64,000 nt of DNA from Bacillus gaemokensis. Lineage in GTDB: Bacteria; Bacillota; Bacilli; Bacillales; Bacillaceae_G. Position 1 is the stretch's first letter, and each line of letters opens with the position of its first letter. A model generated the notes under the pieces. That model was not told the DNA's origin. It saw only the letters and a program-made list of their open reading frames with translations, and ran no database searches. The stretch is from contig NZ_LTAQ01000004.1 of NCBI RefSeq assembly GCF_001590835.1, forward strand, positions 1-64,000. Direction: 5' to 3'. Shown piece by piece: positions 24,711 to 35,700 of this stretch. The translations under genes were made by a program, and so were the position numbers.

Positions 24711-25400
24711 TTAGTCAAGTAACTCAATCCATAATAAGCCTTGTTGTGGCGTTGTTGGAGCAGTTGCACTAACAATGGTCTTATCAAATAAGAACCAGTA
24801 TGTTGCATTTGTTGGCGCTGTTCCTGCAGTAGTATCCTTTGCACAATAGAATATATTCCCATTGTAACTAACTGCATCTCCCATTACATATGCTGTTGTT
24901 GCACCGTATAACCCTCTATAATGGGTATTTAATCCAACGTCACCCTTATCTCCTTTTGTGGAGATTTTCTGCCAGTTTGCCGTGTTAGTAGGTACAATGC
25001 CTTTTGCATCTTTTGTACAAAGATAAAGGTCTCCATTGTACGTTACCATGTTTTGAAACTTGTACTGCGTTGAAGTGTTATAAACTCCCTTATGAACGAA
25101 GTCGTTGACATAAGTTGCCCATAAAGCTTGCTTAGCTTCAATGAACTCCATTACTTCTTGCGTAAAGAATGTCTCTACATTTACTAGAGCATCAGCAAAT
25201 TTATTCCAAGTTTCTGGTGTGATGATATAGTTTCCTAATGAAATCACTAGGTTATTCAATTCTGTTTGCTCTGTAGCATTCAGAGTAGGCTTCATCTTCA
25301 ACTCTTGGAATCGTTTTGCTTGTGCAACTTTACTTGGAGGTAAATCAAAGAGTTCAACGAAACTATCGATTTGCTCTGGGAATGTGCTTCGATTTGCCAA
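24711..25400 (-). CDS. Tail protein with two carbohydrate-binding-like modules
   Basis: 229 aa, TTG start. Residues ~110-150 (YNTSTQYKFQNMVTYNGDLYLC…TANWQKIS) and ~170-212 (YGATTAYVMGDAVSYNGNIFYC…TNATYWFLFD) repeat the pattern of chitin-binding-like CBM5/12 modules, joined by a short collagen-like TKGDKGDVG. Probably binds surface sugars during adsorption. Has its own strong promoter. Confidence 0.7.
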   Translation of the reverse strand: MANRSTFPEQIDSFVELFDLPPSKVAQAKRFQELKMKPTLNATEQTELNNLVISLGNYIITPETWNKFADALVNVETFFTQEVMEFIEAKQALWATYVNDFVHKGVYNTSTQYKFQNMVTYNGDLYLCTKDAKGIVPTNTANWQKISTKGDKGDVGLNTHYRGLYGATTAYVMGDAVSYNGNIFYCAKDTTAGTAPTNATYWFLFDKTIVSATAPTTPQQGLLWIELLD

Positions 25401-25419
25401 AGCTACCCTTCCTTTCTCA

Positions 25420-25438
25420 TTGCAATGGTTTTGTTTAA
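25420..25438 (-). repeat. 19-bp intergenic element, copy 13
   Basis: Perfect minus-strand TTAAACAAAACCATTGCAA between the promoter at 25466-25494 and the ribosome site of the next gene, about 20 bases after the expected RNA start. Confidence 0.85.
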
Positions 25439-25465
25439 TATCTCCTTAATCAACTCTACTACCCT

Positions 25466-25494
25466 ATTCTACCACATTTAAAAAACGGTGTCAA
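25466..25494 (-). promoter_or_regulatory. Consensus-like sigma-A promoter within late operon
   Basis: Minus-strand TTGACA (25489-25494), 17 bp, TAGAAT (25466-25471). It shows the 19-bp element in the 5' leader rather than in the promoter. Confidence 0.8.
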
Positions 25495-25517
25495 TAAATT
25501 TTAATGAATTTGTTTTA

Positions 25518-27596
25518 CTAAATTCTATCAAAATTTACATTAAAACTTTCCAATGCTTTTCCTTGTACGGCTTTAGAGTTATCGAAGATAGCCTCTGCAT
25601 TTAATGCCGTTGTACCTCTATGGTCGTATCCTGCGATAGAACCAGTATCAATCTCGTCTCCAGTAAGATTTAATCTAATGGACTTTACGTAGTTGACTGC
25701 ATTGGCTGTAAAATCATTTATGAACGCATCATAAGTTGTGAACGCTGTGTTAGCAATGATAGCATCTTTCACTGCCTCTCCTCCACTCTTAGTAGAGGAT
25801 TTAATAGAGTTCATTACAGACTTCATATCTTTCCCATCAACAATCTTCTTATCAAGGTACTTCATGATAACATATCCTGCACTGTAACTATCACTAGTAT
25901 CTTCCCAATAATTATCTTTTAGCATTCTTGTTGCAAGGCTAATGAGATTGTTTAACTTTGTATTGTTGATTACTCCATTGTCTACTATAGAAAACTTTAA
26001 TCGTTCATCAGCACCATGAAGTAATTCTGCACTACCCTCTGTAAACCAAGTAGGCATAAGTCTTGTCTTCTCTACCCCAAACACATCGTTCATAAGTAAA
26101 TGGACTACTTCGTGACCTAAGATGCGGTCGCTGTACTCTTCTTTTCCTGCTCCAGTATTACCATTGTCGTCCCCATTTGATTTAAAGTCTGCTAGGTCAA
26201 TGGTTAACACCTGTCTCTTAGTTCCCATATATCCTGCAACATAGGCTGTTACTCCATGCTTTTCTCCATTTTCGAATCTAACAGTTACATCTGCACCAGA
26301 ACCAACTAAGCCATAGTAGTTCTTTATGCGTTGCTCAGATAGCGACAGCCATCCTTTATTCATAATCCCATCTTCTACTATAGTAGCAATCTCTCTTGCC
26401 TCTGTAAGTGAACTGTCCACTTCAATAGTGTCATAGTACATCTTATGAGCATTAATGGTCATATTATCCTTAACTCCTAGACCTGTAGAGATAGAATCTA
26501 TAATGTATCGTTCTACCTTTTTGGAAACGAAGTTATAAACTTCTATAATGTCATTTCCATCTAGGAAGTAAACTGGAACAGAAGTGATAGCTAACTGCTC
26601 TTGGAAATTGCTTGCTTTAAACAACTCATATCTGGCACTAGATTCACATTGAGAAAGAGTAGTTAACTTTGTATCTACAACAACTTTCTTTCTAACCTTA
26701 ATCTTTGACTCATGGAATGGAGAGTCTTCTTTTGCTAGACTAACCTCTGCTTTTGGAGTAAGACCTGTTTTGTCATCCATTCTACCAATAACAACTACCT
26801 TATTCTTAACATTCTTATAAGTGTAGTTCTCACCAAAGGTAGTGATGTGATTTGATTCACCATTAAATACCCAAGAAACAGGTTCTCCATCTTCTCTCTG
26901 TATTTGCATCTTTCTGAATACGAAAGTGCCATCTACATCGTAGTATGCTTCCCAATCCATATACAAATCTCTTAGAGTCTCGATTATATCTAAGACAGTG
27001 TCTCCTTCATTAAACTCTAGCTTATATGGAACTGTTAGTGTAGTGAACTGTATGTCTGCCTTCCATTCCCCATACAGATGTAAGATTTCTGTTATAGCTG
27101 TATGGATTGGCGTATCTGCATCAATTACAATCTTATTCTCTAATTGCTCCATTTCCCATCTCATCATATTATCCTGTAGTGCAATGGTTGTAGTACGATT
27201 CTCTGGGGATATATCTACACTAGGTTCAGTAATATAGAATGTTCCCAAACAGAAGTGTGTTATCGTTCCATCTGATGATGTTAAGTCTTCAATCCCTGCA
27301 TACACTCTAATTCTATTGGTCATCCATAGTAGGCTTCCCTCTGTTGGTCTCAAAGAATCAAGTAGCACAAAGGACAGATTGCCTGTCCTTCTGATTAAGC
27401 TACTATTTGAGATACTTATATCTCCACCTGTAGAGAGACCTTGAATGGTTTCAATAGTATTCATTTCTTCATCTAATACCTCTACAGTGATATACAGCTT
27501 TCTAATTGACTGAAGATGGAGGTCTGCGTAGTTAGCGATGTTTGGTATATTCTTACCAGACATAACGATGTTACCTTTAATATAATTATCAGCCAC
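25518..27596 (-). CDS. Tail hub (Tal-like) protein with embedded zinc-peptidase motif
   Basis: 692 aa. The N-terminal ~380 residues have the look of Tal/gp27-like hub proteins (RRTGNLSFVLLDSLRPTEGSLLW… GEYTYKNVKNKVVVIGRMDDKTG… TTLSQCESSARYELFKASNFQEQLAIT). Residues ~440-620 form a second domain with HEVVH at 495-499 and FTEGSAE about 20 residues later (Glu 520), the HExxH...E pattern of gluzincin peptidases. The usual wall-cleaving domain of Tal proteins may here be replaced by a metallopeptidase. Overlaps the upstream gene by 8 bases. Confidence 0.75.
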   Translation of the reverse strand: MADNYIKGNIVMSGKNIPNIANYADLHLQSIRKLYITVEVLDEEMNTIETIQGLSTGGDISISNSSLIRRTGNLSFVLLDSLRPTEGSLLWMTNRIRVYAGIEDLTSSDGTITHFCLGTFYITEPSVDISPENRTTTIALQDNMMRWEMEQLENKIVIDADTPIHTAITEILHLYGEWKADIQFTTLTVPYKLEFNEGDTVLDIIETLRDLYMDWEAYYDVDGTFVFRKMQIQREDGEPVSWVFNGESNHITTFGENYTYKNVKNKVVVIGRMDDKTGLTPKAEVSLAKEDSPFHESKIKVRKKVVVDTKLTTLSQCESSARYELFKASNFQEQLAITSVPVYFLDGNDIIEVYNFVSKKVERYIIDSISTGLGVKDNMTINAHKMYYDTIEVDSSLTEAREIATIVEDGIMNKGWLSLSEQRIKNYYGLVGSGADVTVRFENGEKHGVTAYVAGYMGTKRQVLTIDLADFKSNGDDNGNTGAGKEEYSDRILGHEVVHLLMNDVFGVEKTRLMPTWFTEGSAELLHGADERLKFSIVDNGVINNTKLNNLISLATRMLKDNYWEDTSDSYSAGYVIMKYLDKKIVDGKDMKSVMNSIKSSTKSGGEAVKDAIIANTAFTTYDAFINDFTANAVNYVKSIRLNLTGDEIDTGSIAGYDHRGTTALNAEAIFDNSKAVQGKALESFNVNFDRI

Positions 27597-28539
27597 TAAT
27601 TACCCCTCCATCATCATCGAATGTCATTTTCTGCATATGAGCAGGAGCGATAAGGTCATTCTTAATCATTGCTCCAAAGTCAAGTTTACCAATCTCAAGG
27701 AAGTCGAATGAGATGTTTGCCAAGTCTCTTAACAGGTCTCCTTCTTTATGCTGTACGTTTGCATTCTGTGTTACAACTAACATCAGTACACCACTATCCA
27801 TACGAAGGACTTTTGCTTTGCCATTATTTAAGAAGTCCACCCAATCTTGACGATTGACTTGTTCAGCAAGCTTATCAATTGCTCCTCCTGCCAGTGCCAC
27901 TGTATTATTAGATAAAGGTAATACAGATAAGTTTCCACTTCTGTAATTACTATTGCCAAAGACAACAATAGGGAACTGACCATCGATTGGTTGGTTTACA
28001 CTTGATGATTGATTGTATGTGATATCGCCAAGTTGAATGTCATATTCAAATCGCTTGTTCTCATACTTATCTGTTAAAAAAATCCCCTCATACTCTGATT
28101 TAACTTCGTCAGAGATAAGCTTATCTCCTAGCACTTCATTTGCCACTGGAACGATTGCATACTGATATAAAGCGCCATTCTCTGTGTATCTATCTACATA
28201 GTCATACACATTGTATTCTGGGTCATAGTCGAATTCTGCTACAGCCTCCCACTTAAATGTCCCTACAACAGAGCGATATAGAAGAATCTTCGTCACTTTA
28301 AATCCATCAGCGCCAATCGAACCTGCATCTAAATCACCTGTGAACTTGGCATCCATAAGCGTTTGCAATGTCCAGTTAGTAGGCTTAGCTGTGCTGTCAA
28401 CAACATTAGTATCTAATGTAACGAACGCTTCATCGTATATACCCTCGTTTAACTGTAATTCATCCATATGGTCTGTACAAATAGGAGTATCCCAGACACA
28501 CCCTTCTGCATAGCCAAAGAAATTGTAGTCTATAATCAC
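27589..28539 (-). CDS. Distal tail-like protein
   Basis: 316 aa, GTG start after AGAGAGGTGATAA. Placed just upstream of the hub gene, as Dit-type genes are. Beta-rich, with FEYDIQLGDITYNQSSSVNQPIDGQFPIVVFGN. Assigned mainly from position; an alternative is a second tail-tip protein. Confidence 0.55.
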   Translation of the reverse strand: MIIDYNFFGYAEGCVWDTPICTDHMDELQLNEGIYDEAFVTLDTNVVDSTAKPTNWTLQTLMDAKFTGDLDAGSIGADGFKVTKILLYRSVVGTFKWEAVAEFDYDPEYNVYDYVDRYTENGALYQYAIVPVANEVLGDKLISDEVKSEYEGIFLTDKYENKRFEYDIQLGDITYNQSSSVNQPIDGQFPIVVFGNSNYRSGNLSVLPLSNNTVALAGGAIDKLAEQVNRQDWVDFLNNGKAKVLRMDSGVLMLVVTQNANVQHKEGDLLRDLANISFDFLEIGKLDFGAMIKNDLIAPAHMQKMTFDDDGGVISG

Positions 28540-28552
28540 GTTATCACCTCTC

Positions 28553-29638
28553 TTATAGGATTTTTATAGACAAGTCTATTCGATGTTCAATCGCTTTTGC
28601 ATATAGCATAAACGGTGAATCGTATGGAATGGTAACGACATTAGAGCAATGTCTAGATACAACTCGACCATACTTCTTAACTGCAATTACTTTGTTTGAA
28701 TACTTCCAGAATTCAATTGCAATTCCTGTATTATCTACAGGGCTTAAATCCAAGAATTTTGTACCGTTTGGAATCTTCTTGCACCATACTTTCATTACAA
28801 AGTCTGATGCTCTATTCATCCCTAAACCTTTGAAGATAACAGGCTTCCCTTTGGGAACAATAACCCATTCATCCCCTTCGTATTTATAATCTTCCTTGAT
28901 TTGACCTTCTGATTTTTCTGTCCGTGCGCCACTAGTTACTTGAGTACCTAATAACTGCTTTAAGTTAGCTGTTACTTTAACTACTCCTTCATCTGAATCA
29001 TTTCTGGTATTGATAACACCGTTGACACTAGGAACGATATATAAAGGGATAAACCTTTCTCTGTGAGTCCACACTACTCCATTGACAGTTTCAATTGAAC
29101 ACTCAATAAAGTAACCCTTCCCCTTCTCTAACCCTCTTACAACCTCAGTTAAGGAGTTTGGTGCGCTAGGAACTCTGATTGGATAGTTCTCAATTAAATC
29201 TTCATTCTCATCGAAAAGACTAAATCGATAAGTCTTAACTGACTCTCCTTCACTCTGAGAATAGATGGCGATGAATGTTACATCTGAGTTGTAAACATAT
29301 CCTTGACCATCAATATTATCAATGTCTAATACAGGATTACTAAAAGTTTTAAACTGCACTTCGTTTGAATAAGGAGACTGGTCTCCATCAGAAGAGATTG
29401 CTCGTATCTTGGCTTTATATGACTTCCCATTCAGAAGGATATTAGGTGGAACATGATGAACCTTCTCATACGAAGAATATTCAAAGCTGTATACAATCTC
29501 ATTTGTCTTAGTATCTGTGACAACCAGTTGATTCTTTAGAGACTGTTTACTACCTGTGTAAGTATAATAGATACTTGCTCCTTTAGTGGCATCAAACGGT
29601 TGAATAACCAAAAGACTTGGTTTAATATCTACTACCAC
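28553..29638 (-). CDS. Tail protein with fibronectin type III-like domain
   Basis: 361 aa, GTG start after ATGAGGTG. Residues ~15-105 (IQPFDATKGASIYYTYTG … NGKSYKAKIRAISSDGDQSPYSNEVQFKT) show an FN3-like repeat, and a second one may follow. The C-terminal half is unrecognised. Position between tape measure and distal tail fits a minor tail protein. Confidence 0.6.
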   Translation of the reverse strand: MVVDIKPSLLVIQPFDATKGASIYYTYTGSKQSLKNQLVVTDTKTNEIVYSFEYSSYEKVHHVPPNILLNGKSYKAKIRAISSDGDQSPYSNEVQFKTFSNPVLDIDNIDGQGYVYNSDVTFIAIYSQSEGESVKTYRFSLFDENEDLIENYPIRVPSAPNSLTEVVRGLEKGKGYFIECSIETVNGVVWTHRERFIPLYIVPSVNGVINTRNDSDEGVVKVTANLKQLLGTQVTSGARTEKSEGQIKEDYKYEGDEWVIVPKGKPVIFKGLGMNRASDFVMKVWCKKIPNGTKFLDLSPVDNTGIAIEFWKYSNKVIAVKKYGRVVSRHCSNVVTIPYDSPFMLYAKAIEHRIDLSIKIL

Positions 29639-29684
29639 TAGAACACCTCATTTCTTATTACATTTTATCATTTAAACATTATAA

Positions 29685-29703
29685 TTGCAATGGTTTTGTT
29701 TAA
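29685..29703 (-). repeat. 19-bp intergenic element, copy 14
   Basis: Perfect minus-strand copy just after the tape-measure stop, upstream of the FN3-like gene. Confidence 0.85.
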
Positions 29704-29738
29704 GAGGAGTTTTATAGACTCCTCTTAAACCTTTCCAT

Positions 29739-32700
29739 TTACTTTTCCTTGCTCTTTTGAAGAGCAATTTTTGGAAGAGACAAGATAGCTTCTTCAAGTC
29801 CATTGGCATTCTTGACGTTAGGGAACTCAAGTTTGCCAAGGTGAATGCTAACTGATTTACTTTGACTACTATTATTGGCTTGACCAAAACTCGGAATCTT
29901 GGCAATCAGTATTTCAGCGAAGGCTTTAGCCATGCTATCACCAATTCCCTCAAACGCTTTTGCTAGTTCTTTATTCAAATCTTCAACCTTGCCACCTACT
30001 GGAGTCTCTGGAGAAATGATGTTCTCTAGGATGTCACCATTCTCTTTGATGTACTTGCTATAAGCATCAACCAGTTCGTTTAGGTACTCCTCTTTGATTT
30101 TAGGGAAGTCACCTAACATAGAATCATAAGCACCTGTTAAATCATCAATAGCTTCTTTGAAGTCTTCGATGTTTTCGAACTGCCCTTTCTCAGCATCTTC
30201 AAGGATTTTGTCAAGCTTGTTAATGTATTCCTCACGAGCCTTTTGCTCTGCCTCTTGAAGTTTAAGTTCAGCATCAGCAATCTCTTGCTCTGTTTCCTTA
30301 ATTTTATCAGCATCTGCTGTGTACTCCCAATCCCAAGTACCATCAGCTTGCTTCTTAAGGGCTTGGATATTCTTTTCTTTGTTCAAGTTCTCTAACTTCT
30401 GTTGAAGTTCGATAATATCCAATTGCTTATTAAGGTAGTCCATTTCAAATCGACTTAGCTTTTCTTGTTTATCAAGGAGTGCCATCTTCTCATCGAACTC
30501 TTGAGTTTTCAAATCAGATATCTTCTGGTACATCTCTTCAAGGGCAATCTCTCTTTCGAGTCCAGTTATCCAGAGGTCATGATAGTCCTTGAACTGTTTG
30601 ATAGTTTTACCTTCGAACATTCCTCTTTCAAGCTTGCCCATAGTTGTATCGAATGAATTAGACATGATATTCTTATTCATTTCGATAAGCTGTAAATTAC
30701 TATCTTCTAACAGTTTGTTATACTCTTCAACCTCTTTATTGATAAGATTCCACTCGAAGCCACCTTCCTCATACATAACAAGTTGTTTCTTTAAGTTGGC
30801 AAGCGTATTTTGAAGTTCTGAGTTTCTAGATTTTTCAACATTCAACATGCTGTCCATAAGAGCGCCTTTAGCTTCGAATTTATCTCCACCTAAAGATTTA
30901 AGCACCTTCATAGAGTAATCTAGACTCTTGCTATACTTATCGTACTCTTTAATTGCCTTATCAAGTAAGCTGAATTCGAACTCAAATCTCTCTTTGACAG
31001 TTTCTTTAATCTTGTTTTGAGAATCGATATTCTCCTTCTCCATATTGGTGATTTGTTGCTTTATCTTATCCTCTTGTTCATCAGTTAACGTTGAATCCTT
31101 TAACTGATTCTTGAGTTCAAGCATTGCATCATTGTTCGCTTTAATGGATGCTTTGTAAAATTTCTCTTGCAATTTAAGATTGTCAATAATGTACTGATTT
31201 GTTAGGCTTTCTCTTTTCTCTGGGAATAAATCCATAAAAGCGTCATACTTTTCTGCTAGTAACTCTTGCTCTAGACGTAAGTAATCAAAAGCCTCAGTAA
31301 GTCTTCCTGCAAACTTATCTAAGTCAGTACTACTATTAGATATATTATTGAATTCTCCTAGGATTTGTTCAAAGTTAGTAGATAATCCTGCAGTGTAGTT
31401 TTGTGACATCTTTAGCATCTGGTTATACTTATTAGCTTCAATAGTAAGCTGTAAATTAGCAACCCCTGCTTGTCTATCAACGTTCTTCTTAGCAAATGCA
31501 TCCATAGCTTGCTGAACTTCTTCTTCAAGTCTGATTCTATCTTTGGCAGACTGTTCAAATTGATTGTCTCGACCAAAGTCTAATCCAACACCATTTGATG
31601 ATACGAGGTCTGAAAGGTCAGTCCCACTCATTAAACCTTCTTTTAGATTCTTGATATTGTTATCAAGTCTACTTAGGTTTGTATCTACAACTCGTCCAAA
31701 TTCATCCATATCATGTGTTACACGACTAAATTCGATATCATTAATCGCTTTTTGATATTTAATGATGGAATCAGCTTGAGATAAAATCTCTTTACCTAGC
31801 TTGTCTAGTGTAGACTTCAATGATGTACCATTCTTATCATAAGCAACGTTAGCTTTAGAAAGTTGGTTAAACTCATTGATTAGGGAAGACATGCTACTCT
31901 TAGCATTATTCATAGCTTGTTCGTTTGCATTAAGAGCCAGTTCTGTGTCGTTACCAGAGATGAATCCAAGTGTCTTAGAGTAAATGTTGTCTGTGTTATT
32001 AACACTAGTTAATAGAGCATCTATTCTCTTAAGGACTCCCTCGAAAGACTTCATTTCTTCTGCGATTTTAGCCTGTTCAATCTTATCAGTAATATCAGAT
32101 ACTTGATTGCCAATGTCCTGCATCTTATCATCGATTCCCTGTAACTCATTCTTAAGAGATTTCCAAGTGTTTAATAACTCTTCTGCCTCTTTAGCTTGGT
32201 CTCCAGAAAGACTCTTGGCATGACCAAGATTGCCAATTGTATTGGTATTAGTATTGGTACTAAAACCATATCCTCTCAGCTTGTTTAAAACCTCATCTAT
32301 ATGGCTTTCCTTCTGACCTTTAAGAGTTCGAAGTTCACCCTGTTCTTGCTTTAGGAGTTGAATTTGTTGACTATATAGGCTAATCATTTTCTCATAGTCA
32401 TCTTTAACTGACTTAAGAGTTCTATCAAGGTCTTTGATTGAGTTATCTAATACAGCAACATTATCATCTGTATTCCAGTATCTCCATACATTCTCATTTA
32501 CCTTTGCAGGAGGAGTATTATTGGTAGACTCAGACTTATTTATAACTCCATTAGTGTTGGCAGGGCTTGCACTTGTATTCATGGATTTAAAGGATTTACT
32601 GATAGAAGCATTACCCTTAGATACACTCTTAGCAGTTCCATCCTTGCCCGCTACATCAACGTTAACAGTTTTACTCCAACTTCTACTAAAGAAGTTAATG

Positions 32701-35700
32701 ACCTTATCTAACCATTTGATACCAGTAACTTCTACATCAACATTCGTTTTCTTACTAGCAGGAATGTCTTTAACTTTAGTTCCTAATTCTTTAGCGGCAT
32801 CACTAGCTTTTTTAATGGCTTTCTCATTGGCTTCCATTGCGCCTTTACCTTCACCAGTTTTACGAATCTGACCTTCCATAGCATTTACAGCTTTTTGTCC
32901 AGAATCTACAGAAGCTTGAGCCTTTTCATTTTCCTTCTTAACTAACTCATTTAACCCATTACGAATCTTGCCACTGTCGTTGACGTGCTGAACACTGTAG
33001 TTACCATATTTCTTTTGAGCCTCTGGAACATTCTTAAGAATCTCTTGGAACTGGTCATTTGTAAGCTTAGTATTTCCTGTTAAGGTAGTTTGTGCTGAAC
33101 TTGTCCTGCCAAGAGCATCCTTCAATCTGTTATGTTCAACATACATTGCTGTTAACGTAGAGACTTGGTCTTGTTGCTTAACTTTAACGTTAGCCATGTT
33201 GTCTCCTAGTTTTAACAACTCTGCACCTTGCTTCTGGATTGCAGTTTGAGATTGCTTATATGCCTTCTCTTGGTTTTTAAGAGTAGCCTCTACATCTTTA
33301 CCTCTACCTTCAACATATGAAAGTTGGCTTGCCCAATATTGATATTGTTGCATGTTCTCTGGCTTAATGTTGCCATTCGCATCTTTCAGCTTTTCAATTT
33401 CTTGTTTCGCTCTATCAGCCGATGCTGATAATTGGTCTTGCTCAAATCTTAAACCTGCAATTTGCTCTTGAGCCTTTTGAGCCTTTGAAACATCTCCAAC
33501 AATTTTTTCAGTGATATTAACAGCTTCTTTTGCTTTAAGTTTCTCCATCGCTTCATCAATAGCTTTAAGTTGTCCTTGGATATGACCAGTATCATTCATA
33601 CTAATCTTAAGGTCTGCTCCAAGTTTGAATTTCTCTACTTGAGCATTAACCTCGTCTGCGAATGCCTTAAATTCTTCTGGAGACATGTATCCTTGAATAC
33701 CTTCTGTGTTTGCATCAGTATCTGTTGCTTCAAACTTCTTATGAAGTCCACTCATAGTGCTTTGACCTTTTTCCATGTCGCCATTCATAAGAAGGTTTTT
33801 GTCATTGAATTTTTTATTCAATTCATCCTGCTTATCGATTGCCTCTTGTTGAGTTTCAACCAGTCCATCAAAGAATGAACCCATCTTCTCGAACACAGGA
33901 ACTCCCATGATGTCTAATAAGATTAAGGCATCTCCAAGTAAAGGAACTAATGAGATAGCTTTCCCTAAAGTTTTTGCAAAACCTTTCAACTTGCCATCTG
34001 CTCTATCCGCAGCTTCTGAGCCTCGGTCTAAGTTCGATGCTAAATCCCCTGCAGTATCAGCGATATCTGCTCCTCTGTTTCTTCGGCTACTTCTTGTTTC
34101 GCCTCCAACATCATTAGGGTTTCTATTGCGGTCACGGTCGATATCAACGTCAACACTGCCACGATTGCCACCAAGGTTACTTGCTGAGTTTGCAGTCTGC
34201 TGTCTACGTTGAGACTCGGTTAAATCATCTGTATCTCTTCTCAGTCCTCTAAGAGCGTTACCTACATCTTTTGCATTTTGTATTGCTCTTCCAAAGCTAG
34301 TCATTACAGCATCTCCAAATCGGAGCGCACCATTTGTTAAAGCGTGGAATGCTACACCTAATGCAACGAGTTTAACAGCACTCATTACTTCATCATTTTG
34401 TAACATACTGCTGATGCCTTGTAAAGCACTAGAAAGACCACCAAGGATTTTAGACATCATACCATCAGATTCGCCAATGGTATTCATCAATTCCATCCAA
34501 GCGTTCTTCACTTCTGCTACTTGGAATCGAACAGATTCTTTCTGTTTCCCAAATTCTTCGTAAGCTGAACCTTCTGTACCCTTACCCATCTCTGCATTAG
34601 CCTCTGAGATAGATTTCTTAACTGTACCCCATTGGTCAAGGATACCAGTGACAATATTGGAATGCTCTTTACCTGCTAGGTAGAATAGAGATGTTGCTTG
34701 GTCTTCTTGACTTAATTCTCCCCATTTGCCTTTTAGCTTATCTAAAGCATCTGTCAGACTTGACGTGTCTTTCAAGTTAATCCCAATGTTATCGAAGAAG
34801 GCAAACTTTTTCTTCTGGTCTTTCGTCATCTGAGACTGAATTAAATTGTAGTTTAATGATACAGTCTTTAATGCTGTACCAATTCTTTCCCCACCTTGAC
34901 GTGTAGCTTCTTGCGCACCAGTGATTAAACCTGTTAACTCTTCGAATGAAACCCCTGCAGTTTTTACTGTAGTAGCAGAACGCATGTAGGCTTTACCTAG
35001 TTCTTCCATCTCAACAGCGTTATTGTTGGCAGTTTCGTTCATTACGTTGATGATGTCGTTAGCTTTAAGACCATCTGTTTCAAATGCCTTTAAAGGAACA
35101 GACATCCATTTAACCATTAAGTCTGGGTCAATGTTACCTACGAAAGAACCGATAAGAGATGTTTTAGCTAATTCTTGAGATTCAGCGAATGTTTCCCCTG
35201 CTGTTACCCAAGTTTCCACTGCTTTCATATAGTTATCAGCAGTTACACCTAGTTCAGAAGCAGTATCATAAGATTCTTTTTTGAATGACTTAAGTGAATC
35301 TGCAGATGCATCAGCAACTTTTGCTACACGCATATAAGCTTCATCAATTAACACCATTTGCTCAAGGATTTCTCGACCTGCTTGCTCCCCTGCCATAAAT
35401 GCTGAATAAGGGTCAACTAAGCCACCTGCTTGAGCGCCACCAAATGCTTGGTCTTTTTCACGAGCCTCTTGACGTAAACGATTCAGTCGCTGTTGTTCTT
35501 GTTGCGCTCTTTCAATCTGAGCAATTTCTTGTCTTCTCTCTTGAGTAAGTGCGCCTGCCGTTTCAAGTTCTTGTCGTAATGCATTAAGCTTTCTTTCTTC
35601 ATCTCGAATTGCATCTTGAATTACACCTGCTTCACGTTGCCCTGCATAAATTAGGTCACGTTGAAGTTGAGCAATACTACGTTGGAGCGCTTCTTGTCTT

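Noticed and set aside
32434-32871. 145-aa plus-strand ORF
   Set aside because: Antisense to the tape-measure gene, low-complexity hydrophobic translation caused by codon bias, no ribosome site.
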